Assembly (NCBI GenBank): GCA_003242255.1 | Contig: QGUT01000048.1 | Location: 1-10,557 of the forward strand | DNA length: 10,557 nt | Source: Bacillota bacterium | Lineage (GTDB): Bacteria > Bacillota > Thermosediminibacteria > Thermosediminibacterales > Thermosediminibacteraceae | Direction: 5' to 3' | In this document: in pieces, positions 1 to 5,891 of the stretch | Position numbering within the stretch: the stretch's first letter is position 1 | How the letters are laid out: each line of letters begins with the position of its first letter | Program-made: the position numbers and the translations under genes | The notes under the pieces: generated by a model | The model's input: only the letters and a program-made list of their open reading frames with translations | Databases searched by the model: none | Told to the model about the DNA's origin: nothing

Positions 1-122
1 TTGCCTCCAGCTTCCTTCAGATTCCACCTCGCGGTGGACACCCTTGCCTTCGGCTAGCAGGCTAGTGCTGCCTCGCCTGCAGTGGACTTTCACCACCGAG
101 TTAACGCCCATGCCGGGCGCAC
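1..122 (-). mobile_element. Group II intron, class IIC-like, 5' end (partial)
   Basis: Read on the minus strand from position 122, the sequence begins GTGCGCCCGGCATGGGCG, a canonical group II intron 5' end. It continues with blocks that match, from memory, domain I of the Oceanobacillus iheyensis class IIC intron: AAGGGTGTCC, then a short hairpin, then GGAATCTGAAGGAAGC. That hairpin (24-37) has arms CCACC/GGTGG closed by a GCGA (GNRA) tetraloop. Compensatory differences in such hairpins are what a structured RNA would show. Only about 122 nt of domain I are present. The rest of the ribozyme, any reverse transcriptase/maturase gene, and domains V and VI lie beyond position 1, so activity cannot be judged. 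Class IIC introns insert just downstream of intrinsic terminators, and this one follows a terminator hairpin directly. No open reading frame is expected in this part. Confidence 0.88.
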
Positions 123-155
123 ATAAATAAGGCAGTGGCTTAGCTCACTGCCTTT
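122..155 (-). terminator. Intrinsic terminator after trmI, abutting the intron
   Basis: On the minus strand the hairpin begins one base after the trmI stop codon. Arms AAGGCAGTG (154-146) and CACTGCCTT (137-129) form a perfect 9-bp stem around an 8-nt loop. The tail is TTATTTAT (129-122, sharing its first two bases with the 3' arm), after which the group II intron starts. The U tract is therefore interrupted by the insertion. On the plus strand the same hairpin is followed by five T (153-157), so it could also stop transcripts coming from the left. Confidence 0.85.
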
Positions 156-923
156 TTACTCACCAAGTTTCCTTGCGAAAATCAAGTAGCCGGTATGCCC
201 CACCATGAGGTCCTCCGGCCGGAGCCTTTCCGGGACCAGCTTGTACTTCCGCATCATGATTTCCACGACTTCGGCCACGTAAAAACCGACCTGTTCGAGG
301 GCCTCTAAGGTCTGGCTTACCTGGTTGGTGGTGGGGACTATGATTCCCAGGTGGCCCGCAGGCTTTAAGGCCTTTCTCACTTCGCCTATGACCTCCCACG
401 GCTCCCTCACGTCGAGGAAAAAGGCGTCGAGATCTCTTTCCTCAATGCCCTCGGCGATGGATTTGAGGTGCATTACCACGTTGTCGAACTCGGAAAATCC
501 CTTTATATTTTTCTCGGCGAGCTTGTAGAATTCTTCCCTCTGCTCGTAGGTGTAGACCCGCCCTTCCGGTCCCACCGCCCGGGAAAGGCACAAGGTAAAA
601 GCCCCTGAGCCGGTGCCAGCTTCGCCTACCCGTTTCCCCGGAGCCACGTCGAGCCTCATCATTATGTAGGCCCCTTCTTTGGGATAAACTATCTGGGTCC
701 GGCGCTTGAGGTAGTACATCACGTAGTCAAAGGCATCACAGCTTAAAACGTGGTAGACGACGCCTTTCACTTCGAAACTGCCCCCCGGCGAAATCTCAGC
801 GAGCTTTTCCGAATCGATCTGGCCGTTCGGAAGCCCTATTTTATTCGGCGATGATATATCGACCACTTTCTTAAAGCCTTCCGGTCCGATTATTACCCTC
901 TTTGACGAAAATCCTGACTGCAT
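156..923 (-). CDS. trmI: tRNA (adenine-58-N1)-methyltransferase, TrmI type
   Basis: This 255-residue protein is a class I SAM-dependent methyltransferase that would make m1A58 (or m1A57/58) in the tRNA T-loop, in the cytoplasm and normally as a homotetramer. An N-terminal beta domain of about 70 residues precedes RRTQIVYPKEGAYI (74-87), typical of the TrmI/Gcd14 family. The SAM-binding glycine motif is EAGTGSG (101-107), E127 is the likely ribose ligand, and D171 in FFLDVREPW is the likely catalytic aspartate. The end LRPEDLMVGHTGYLIFARK (234-252) is also family-typical. Length matches bacterial and archaeal TrmI. The ATG start has an AAAGGGGG ribosome site 6 nt upstream that overlaps the mobA stop, which suggests translational coupling. 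It is the last gene before the terminator. Confidence 0.9.
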   Translation of the reverse strand: MQSGFSSKRVIIGPEGFKKVVDISSPNKIGLPNGQIDSEKLAEISPGGSFEVKGVVYHVLSCDAFDYVMYYLKRRTQIVYPKEGAYIMMRLDVAPGKRVGEAGTGSGAFTLCLSRAVGPEGRVYTYEQREEFYKLAEKNIKGFSEFDNVVMHLKSIAEGIEERDLDAFFLDVREPWEVIGEVRKALKPAGHLGIIVPTTNQVSQTLEALEQVGFYVAEVVEIMMRKYKLVPERLRPEDLMVGHTGYLIFARKLGE

Positions 924-926
924 CGG

Positions 927-1559
927 TTACCCCCTTTCTGATTCCGAAAACATTATACCCGACCAGCCGCTCTTTTGCAAAATTCCCTTGGCCTTTTCAA
1001 AATCCTCCCAGGTGTTTATGTTCAAAAATTCGGGGTAGAATCGGCCCTCCGGCAGATCCACAAACCGGGTCTTCACCCGGGCGAAAAGGTCCCTCACCCT
1101 TCTTTTCCCTCCGTTTTGCACAATATCCTCGATGGGAGCGATGCATTTTTTAGAGTACACCGCATGAAGGGGTTCGATAAATTCCCCGATCCTCGGGCAG
1201 ACCACATCGGCCCCTTCGGAGTTTCCGAGCAAAGTGAGAATCAGCTCTGGATTTAAAAAAGGCATGTCGCAGGCCACAAAAAAGCCTGTTTCAAACCGCA
1301 TCTTCTTAAGGCCCGTGTATATCCCGCCGAGGGGGCCCAGACCCTTTATCTCATCCTGGAATATGGGACACCGGCCTTTCAAAAAACCGAGCTGCTCCGG
1401 ATAGTTGGATATCACCAGCACCTCGGGAAAAAGGGGAGACAGCACATCCACGATCCTTTCAAGGATGGTGATCCCGCCTAGCCTCAAAAGGCCCTTGTTC
1501 TGCCCCGAAAGGCGCGACGACTTGCCGCCGTTCAGCACTACCGCCGAAAACTCCCTCAT
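927..1559 (-). CDS. mobA: MobA-like molybdenum cofactor guanylyltransferase
   Basis: This 210-residue protein belongs to the MobA-like NTP transferase family, which links GMP from GTP to molybdopterin to form the guanine dinucleotide cofactor. The N-terminal nucleotide loop is LNGGKSSRLSGQNKG (9-23). GPLGGIYTGL (75-84), DMPF with metal-ligand D98 (98-101), PLHAVYSK (130-137) and the C-terminal FLNINTWEDFEKA (178-190) follow in the usual MobA order. The loop has one residue more between its Arg and Lys than the textbook RMGxDK form, so a related sugar or cofactor nucleotidyltransferase cannot be excluded. I chose ATG 1559 because an AGAGGAG site lies 6 nt upstream and the protein then starts MREFSAVVLNGG, as MobA proteins do. 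An in-frame ATG at 1607 would add 16 residues with no ribosome site. No other cofactor gene is nearby. Confidence 0.82.
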   Translation of the reverse strand: MREFSAVVLNGGKSSRLSGQNKGLLRLGGITILERIVDVLSPLFPEVLVISNYPEQLGFLKGRCPIFQDEIKGLGPLGGIYTGLKKMRFETGFFVACDMPFLNPELILTLLGNSEGADVVCPRIGEFIEPLHAVYSKKCIAPIEDIVQNGGKRRVRDLFARVKTRFVDLPEGRFYPEFLNINTWEDFEKAKGILQKSGWSGIMFSESERG

Positions 1560-1565
1560 CCGAAT

Positions 1566-1572
1566 CTCCTCT
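1566..1572 (-). promoter_or_regulatory. Ribosome binding site that fixes the mobA start
   Basis: AGAGGAG on the minus strand lies 6 nt before ATG 1559. The upstream in-frame ATG codons at 1607 and 1580 have nothing comparable in front of them. Confidence 0.75.
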
Positions 1573-1582
1573 TTTGCCATGC

Positions 1583-1609
1583 CGATCACATGGGCAGGCC
1601 CAATCATCG
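1583..1609 (-). repeat. Imperfect dyad between pepQ and mobA
   Basis: CGATCACATGGGC (1583-1595) and GCCCAATCATCG (1598-1609) face each other across a 2-nt centre. The core is TGGGC/GCCCA with outer CGAT/ATCG arms and one unpaired base. It lies in the roughly 60-bp gap between the peptidase stop and the mobA start. There is no following T run, so it is not a classical terminator. It could be a weak operator or an mRNA hairpin, or chance. Confidence 0.3.
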
Positions 1610-1620
1610 AAAAAAACTTC

Positions 1621-2694
1621 TTACTCTATTATAGTGAGGTCCTTTTCGCAGGTCGTCAACACTTCGCAGCCATCGTCGGTCACCACCACCAGGTCCTCGA
1701 TCCGCACCCCGAGCCTGCCGGGCAGATATATGCCGGGTTCTATGGAAAATATCATGCCGGGCTCCAACCTTTCCCCATTGGCAACTGACACGTCCCCCAA
1801 CTCGTGGACTTCCATCCCTATGGAGTGCCCTGTGCGGTGGGTAAAATATTTGCCGTAGCCGGCCCTTTCGATGCAGCTCCTGGCCGCCTCATCTATGTCG
1901 CAGAACCGCGCGCCGGGCTTTACCGCTTCGATGGCCCTTCTGTTGGCTTCCAGCACAATATTGTATACCTTTCTTGCTTCTTCGGAGGCTTTTTTATAAA
2001 ACACCGTCCTGGTTATGTCGGAACAATAAGAGTCCTTTACGCAGCCGATATCTATTACAATGGAATCCCCTTCCTTCGGGGTGAAATCCCCCGGGACGTG
2101 GTGGGGGTCCGCGGCGTTTTCGCCGTAGGCTATGATGGGCTCGAAGGAAAAGCCGTCGGCCCCCAAATCCTCGTAAATTTCAAGCAGCATTCGCCCCATC
2201 TTTTTTTCGGTGTAACCTTTGGGTATCAACTCCCATAGCTTCTTTACGGCTTGGCTGTTGATCCTGGAAGACTCCCGCATCGAGCTTATTTCCGCCGGGT
2301 CTTTCCGCATCCTTACTCTCTCGACCGCATCCGAGACCGTGAACCTGCAGCCTTTCTTGAGTTCCATGAGCCTCAGTAAAAACCGAGCGGGCCAGTTTTT
2401 GTCGACCCCCAGGGTTTCCCCTTCCCGCACGTGTCTGGAGAGAAGTTCCACCGGGTCCTCCACGTCCTTGAAAAATATTCTTTCCAACCCCGGATCTTCG
2501 CTCACCGGGAAGAGCTCGTTTACGAAGAGTTTGGGCTCTTCCCCGGCCCTCAGATAAAGGGCGAGCATCCTCTCGCCGGGGTCTATCCGCTTTCCCGTGA
2601 GGTAAAATATCGAAATGGGATCGGATATTATGAGCTGGCCCAGGTTCTGCCTTTCCATTTCCTTTAAAACCTTTTGGAGCCGCTCTTTATTCAA
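1621..2694 (-). CDS. pepQ: M24B metallopeptidase, Xaa-Pro aminopeptidase/dipeptidase type
   Basis: This 357-residue enzyme has the two-domain pita-bread peptidase architecture: a creatinase-like N-terminal domain (about 1-125) and an M24 catalytic domain (about 135-350). All five dinuclear metal ligands are visible: D215 (VIDIG), D226 (SDITRT), H290 (HRTGHSIGMEVHE), E319 (FSIEPGIYLPG) and E333 (RIEDLVVV). It should cleave the bond before proline in short peptides in the cytoplasm, recycling peptide amino acids. Sequence alone does not separate Xaa-Pro aminopeptidase from prolidase, so the symbol is tentative. The start is TTG 2694, chosen because AAGGAGGG lies 6 nt upstream; the next in-frame ATG is 12 codons in, without a good site. 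A 78-bp gap holding a promoter separates it from ilvB. Confidence 0.88.
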   Translation of the reverse strand: MNKERLQKVLKEMERQNLGQLIISDPISIFYLTGKRIDPGERMLALYLRAGEEPKLFVNELFPVSEDPGLERIFFKDVEDPVELLSRHVREGETLGVDKNWPARFLLRLMELKKGCRFTVSDAVERVRMRKDPAEISSMRESSRINSQAVKKLWELIPKGYTEKKMGRMLLEIYEDLGADGFSFEPIIAYGENAADPHHVPGDFTPKEGDSIVIDIGCVKDSYCSDITRTVFYKKASEEARKVYNIVLEANRRAIEAVKPGARFCDIDEAARSCIERAGYGKYFTHRTGHSIGMEVHELGDVSVANGERLEPGMIFSIEPGIYLPGRLGVRIEDLVVVTDDGCEVLTTCEKDLTIIE

Positions 2695-2700
2695 AAAAAT

Positions 2701-2708
2701 CCCTCCTT
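2701..2708 (-). promoter_or_regulatory. Strong ribosome binding site for the TTG start of pepQ
   Basis: AAGGAGGG on the minus strand lies 6 nt before TTG 2694. Its strength and spacing are the reason for preferring the non-ATG start. Confidence 0.8.
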
Positions 2709-2733
2709 GTAATTTTTCACCCCAGGTAATTTA

Positions 2734-2742
2734 ATTATACCA
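2734..2742 (-). promoter_or_regulatory. Extended -10 promoter upstream of pepQ
   Basis: TGGTATAAT on the minus strand is a perfect extended -10 element (TGnTATAAT) in the ilvB-pepQ gap. No good TTGACA-like -35 is seen 16 to 18 nt further upstream, which extended -10 promoters tolerate. Transcription would start near 2727 and give a leader of about 33 nt. It would let pepQ, mobA and trmI be expressed when the ilvB T-box is closed. Confidence 0.6.
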
Positions 2743-2772
2743 GAAACTCCTAAAGTGAATCCTCTCTCTTCG

Positions 2773-4449
2773 TCAATCGATTCCCAGCATGTGGTATATG
2801 GGCTTTCCGGGTGGCACTATGGGCAGGACCTTTTCATCCTTATCTATCAGCACCTCGATCACCGCCGGTTTTTCCGAATCCATGGCCTTCTTCAGGGCCT
2901 TTCGCAATTCCTCGCAGCTTTCCGCCCTGTACCCGGCAACGCCGAATCCCTGGGCAATTTTGGAATAATCGGTCCCCTCTCCTAGGGAGGAATGGGAGAA
3001 CCTCCCCCCGTAAAACATATCCTGCCACTGCCGGACCATGCCCAGACTCCTGTTGTTAAAAACCACCACTATCACCGGCACGTCGTACCTCAGGGCCGTC
3101 AAAAGCTCGTGACAGTTCATCTCGAAGCTGCCGTCCCCGGCGATGTCGAAGACGATTTTGTCGGGCCTGCCGATCTTCGCCCCTATAGCCGCCGGGAGCC
3201 CGAAGCCCATGGTGCCGAGGCCCCCCGACGTTATGAAATTCGATGAGTCTTCAAATTTGTAGTACTGGGCGGCCCACATCTGGTGCTGCCCCACTTCCGT
3301 GGCGATTATAGCCCGGCCCCCGGTGAGCCTGCTTATCTCTTCCATCACGTATCTGGGGGTCAGCCGGCCTTTCAAATCTTTTGCAGTATACTTTTCCTTA
3401 AATTGCTTTATCCTCTTCAGCCAGTCATCGTGGCGCTTTTCGAGGACCATCCCGACCAGCCTCGACAGAACCTCTTTTGCATCCCCGGTAAGAGCCAGGT
3501 CCGCCCTCACGTTCTTGCCTATCTCGGCCGAATCTATGTCGATATGGATTATCTTCGCATTCCTCGCGAATTCATCGGCCTTTCCCGTGACCCGGTCGTC
3601 AAAGCGGGCTCCCACCGCCACCAGAAGGTCGCACTCGCTGACGGCCAGATTGGCCCAGGGAGTGCCGTGCATCCCAAGCATCCCGAGGTAGAGCTCGTGG
3701 CCTTGGGGAAAGCAGCCGATCCCCATGAGCGTGGTCGCGACGGGAGAGTGGACCTTCTCGGCCAATTCCAGCAGGACCGAGGAGGCTCCCGACAGCTTCA
3801 CGCCGCCGCCGGCGTAAATTACCGGCCTTTCCGCCTGCCTTATCAACTCCGCGGCCTCTTTAAGGCCTTCTTCCCATTGACAACAATTTGTCCTCTCCGA
3901 ATGGGCCTTAAAGCACAAATCCGGGTCCAATTTCTGTTCTTCCATGCTGGTGCTGGCTGCCATGACGTCCTTGGGCAGTTCTATGACGACAGGCCCCGGC
4001 CTCCCCGACCTCGCTATGTGGAAGGCCTGCTTTACGGTCTTCACTATCTCCCTTTTGTCCCTCAGCATGAAGCTGTGCTTCGTGATCGGCAGGGTAATCC
4101 CGCATATATCCACTTCCTGGAAGGAATCCCTTCCTATCAGGTCGGTAGAGACCTGGCCGGCCAGGACTACCATGGGCACCGAGTCCATGTAAGCCGTGGC
4201 TATGCCCGTCACCAGGTTGGTGGCCCCCGGCCCGGAGGTGCTCATGACCACCCCCACCCGGCCCGTGGCCCGGGCGTAGCCGTCCGCCGCATGGGCGGCC
4301 CCCTGTTCGTGGACTGTCCTCACGTGCTTTATCTTCCCATTATTGTAAAGGGCGTCGTATATAGGGAGGACGGCACCTCCCGGAAATCCGAAAATCACTT
4401 CTACCCCTACTTCTTCAAGGGCTTTCAAGAGTACCTCTGCTCCCGTCAT
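2773..4449 (-). CDS. ilvB: Acetolactate synthase (AHAS) large, catalytic subunit
   Basis: This 558-residue ThDP enzyme condenses two pyruvates to 2-acetolactate, or pyruvate with 2-ketobutyrate to acetohydroxybutyrate, the first common step of valine, leucine and isoleucine synthesis. The catalytic glutamate is E48 in VHEQGAAHAADGYARATG. The FAD-domain signature RFDDRVTG (282-289) and the AHAS herbicide-site segment MVRQWQDMFYGGR (471-483) mark it as the anabolic, FAD-containing type. The ThDP-Mg motif starts at GDG (438-440) and reaches N465/N466. Length is normal and no key residue is missing. ATG 4449 follows an AGAGGTGG site about 8 nt upstream. The gene is preceded by its own promoter and T-box leader. 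The next gene downstream is a peptidase, not ilvN; the only small subunit gene seen is upstream of ilvC. Confidence 0.95.
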   Translation of the reverse strand: MTGAEVLLKALEEVGVEVIFGFPGGAVLPIYDALYNNGKIKHVRTVHEQGAAHAADGYARATGRVGVVMSTSGPGATNLVTGIATAYMDSVPMVVLAGQVSTDLIGRDSFQEVDICGITLPITKHSFMLRDKREIVKTVKQAFHIARSGRPGPVVIELPKDVMAASTSMEEQKLDPDLCFKAHSERTNCCQWEEGLKEAAELIRQAERPVIYAGGGVKLSGASSVLLELAEKVHSPVATTLMGIGCFPQGHELYLGMLGMHGTPWANLAVSECDLLVAVGARFDDRVTGKADEFARNAKIIHIDIDSAEIGKNVRADLALTGDAKEVLSRLVGMVLEKRHDDWLKRIKQFKEKYTAKDLKGRLTPRYVMEEISRLTGGRAIIATEVGQHQMWAAQYYKFEDSSNFITSGGLGTMGFGLPAAIGAKIGRPDKIVFDIAGDGSFEMNCHELLTALRYDVPVIVVVFNNRSLGMVRQWQDMFYGGRFSHSSLGEGTDYSKIAQGFGVAGYRAESCEELRKALKKAMDSEKPAVIEVLIDKDEKVLPIVPPGKPIYHMLGID

Positions 4450-4479
4450 CTCCTCTCCACCTCTTATAATTTTTTTTGT

Positions 4480-4529
4480 AAAATCAAAAAGGCCCTTCGC
4501 CCCAAAAAGAATAAGGGGCGAAGGGCCTT
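4480..4529 (-). terminator. T-box regulated intrinsic terminator before ilvB
   Basis: Minus-strand arms AAGGCCCTTCGCCCC (4529-4515) and GGGGCGAAGGGCCTT (4503-4489) pair perfectly over 15 bp around an 11-nt loop, followed by a T-rich tail (TTTTTGATTTT). The competing antiterminator uses the T-box sequence: AGGG (4543-4540) pairs with CCCT of the terminator 5' arm and GCG pairs with CGC, leaving the TGGTACC bulge. Formation of the antiterminator therefore destroys the lower half of this stem. Confidence 0.92.
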
Positions 4530-4680
4530 CGCGGTACCACCCTCTTCATCCGCGCCTCGCGGCAGCGGACCTCGGCAGGTACGGGACTTTCGTCCGATAC
4601 CCGGCACTTTAACGGGTGCCAATTCCCTGAAAAAGGGCCCCGACCGGAGCTACTTCCTTTCACTCCGGCAGCTCGGAGGT

Positions 4681-4683
4681 GAT
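4681..4683 (-). promoter_or_regulatory. T-box specifier codon, AUC (isoleucine)
   Basis: The triplet sits in the 3' strand of the specifier loop, followed by the conserved purine and then by the CCTC strand of the basal helix. Strict reading directly after GAA would give AAU (Asn), which makes no sense for ilvB. CUC (Leu) occurs in the flank but is paired in the basal stem. The Ile reading is an inference from register and helix boundaries. Confidence 0.75.
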
Positions 4684-4787
4684 TTTCGGCAGTTCCCTCG
4701 GCATCGGCTCTCACCTTCCCCGACTCTCTGTAGCCTCGGGAAGCTGCTTACTCTCCTCTTCATCGCCGTTTCTGAATATTGTGTTTG

Positions 4788-4816
4788 ATTATACTATAAA
4801 AATCATTATTTTTCAA
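4788..4816 (-). promoter_or_regulatory. Sigma-A promoter of the ilvB T-box transcript
   Basis: On the minus strand the -35 is TTGAAA (4816-4811) and the -10 is TATAAT (4793-4788), with exactly 17 bp between them. Transcription should start near 4781, just before the T-box Stem I. The -35 overlaps the last codons and stop of leuB (stop 4808-4806), so the promoter is partly inside that gene. Confidence 0.88.
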
Positions 4817-5891
4817 TAAAAGATATTATTACATCTCCCATTTCCTCGCAGGAAATTATTTTGGAATCGGGCAAGGCTACGTCAGGGGTGGCGTAGCCCG
4901 CCTCCAGGGCTCTTGCCACCGCCTCCTTAACCTTCTCGGATATTTCCTTGAGCCCGAAGGAGATATCCAGCATCATGGCCGCCGAGAGAATCATGGCTAC
5001 GGGATTGGCCAGGTTCTTCCCGGCTATGTCCGGGGCGGAGCCGTGGACCGGCTCGTAAAGGCAGGGCCCCTTCTCCCCTAAACTGGCCGAGGGCATGAGG
5101 CCCAGGGAGCCGATGACGGCCGCCGCTTCGTCGCTCAAAATATCGCCGAAGGTATTTTCGGTGAGGATCACGTCGAAAGCCCCCGGGTTTGCTATAAGCT
5201 GCATGGCGCAGTTATCTACGTACATGTAGGAAAGTTCCAAGTCCGGAAATTCCTCCGCGACTTCCGACACCACTTCCCGCCACAGCCGGGAACTGGCGAG
5301 CACGTTGGCCTTATCCACGAGGCAGAGTCTTTTCCGGCGGCTTCGGGCGAGTTTAAAGCCGATCCGGGCAACCCTTCTTATCTGCTCCTCGGTGTAAAGC
5401 AGCGTATCGCGGGCCACCCTTTCGCCATCCCGGACTTCTATACCCTTGGGCTCGCCGAAGTAAAGGCCTCCGGTGAGTTCCCGGACCACCAGGATGTCGA
5501 CGCCTTTTTCGAGGATCTCGCCTTTCAAAGGCGATTTTGCTGAAAGCGCAGGGATCAAAAAGGCGGGCCTTAAGTTCGCGAAAAGGTCCAGTTCCTTCCG
5601 CAGCTTCAGTATGGCCCTTTCGGGCCGAACTTCCATCGGGAGGTGGTCCCACTTAGGGCCTCCCACCGCCCCGAAGAGGACCGCATCGGATTTCCTGCAG
5701 GATTCCAGGACTTCCTCGGTGAGCGGCACTCCGCACTCGTCTATGGAGGCTCCCCCTGCCGGCATTTTAATAATATTAAATTCAACATTATAGATTTTTG
5801 ACACGGCCTTAAGCACCTTCTCGGCCTGGGCCATCACCTCGGGGCCGATGCCGTCGCCGGGGAGGAGCGCAACGTCATACACGGCCGACAC
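4806..5891 (-). CDS. leuB: 3-isopropylmalate dehydrogenase
   Basis: This 361-residue enzyme oxidises and decarboxylates 3-isopropylmalate to 2-ketoisocaproate, normally with NAD+, as a cytoplasmic dimer. It opens with LLPGDGIGPEV (9-19). Substrate arginines R98, R108 and R137, then Y144, K194, and the metal aspartates D226, D250 and D254 are all present. HGSAPDIAGKNLANP (283-297) carries the Asp-Ile pair associated with NAD+ preference. Length is typical. The start is uncertain: GTG 5891 gives a 17-bp overlap with leuD, whereas GTG 5882 (codon 4) gives an 8-bp overlap and a protein beginning YDVALLPGDG, closer to many LeuB. Neither has a clear ribosome site, so translation is probably coupled to leuD. 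Its 3' end carries the -35 box for ilvB. Confidence 0.95.
   Translation of the reverse strand: MSAVYDVALLPGDGIGPEVMAQAEKVLKAVSKIYNVEFNIIKMPAGGASIDECGVPLTEEVLESCRKSDAVLFGAVGGPKWDHLPMEVRPERAILKLRKELDLFANLRPAFLIPALSAKSPLKGEILEKGVDILVVRELTGGLYFGEPKGIEVRDGERVARDTLLYTEEQIRRVARIGFKLARSRRKRLCLVDKANVLASSRLWREVVSEVAEEFPDLELSYMYVDNCAMQLIANPGAFDVILTENTFGDILSDEAAAVIGSLGLMPSASLGEKGPCLYEPVHGSAPDIAGKNLANPVAMILSAAMMLDISFGLKEISEKVKEAVARALEAGYATPDVALPDSKIISCEEMGDVIISFIEK

Larger units (their letters stand above)
4480..4781 (-). ncRNA. T-box riboswitch leader of ilvB, specifier best read as AUC (Ile)
   Basis: This leader of about 300 nt senses tRNA charging and controls ilvB by antitermination. The canonical T-box AGGGTGGTACCGCG is at 4543-4530. 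Its UGGU bulge would pair with an ACCA acceptor end, consistent with discriminator A as in tRNA-Ile. Stem I shows the specifier-loop 5' strand AGTAA (4752-4748), the upper stem GCAG/CTGC, AGAGAG (4729-4724), and a distal-loop GGTG (4715-4712). On the 3' side, CCGAAAATCACCTCCGAG places ATC (4683-4681) in the loop. The lower helix GAGG/CCTC follows directly, which fixes the codon as AUC. Stem II (CCGGAG/CTCCGG), a CCGTTA segment, and a Stem III hairpin with GAAA loop (GGAC/GTCC) follow. Uncharged tRNA-Ile should therefore turn ilvB on. Confidence 0.93.

Noticed and set aside
1560..1607. A 16-residue N-terminal extension of MobA from ATG 1607
   Set aside because: There is no ribosome site before 1607, the added residues are not MobA-like, and an AGAGGAG site stands 6 nt before ATG 1559.
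3283..4788. Long plus-strand open frame of about 500 codons across ilvB and its leader
   Set aside because: It is antisense to a fully supported ilvB and T-box RNA, has no recognisable domain, and is the kind of frame produced by GC-rich third positions on the opposite strand.
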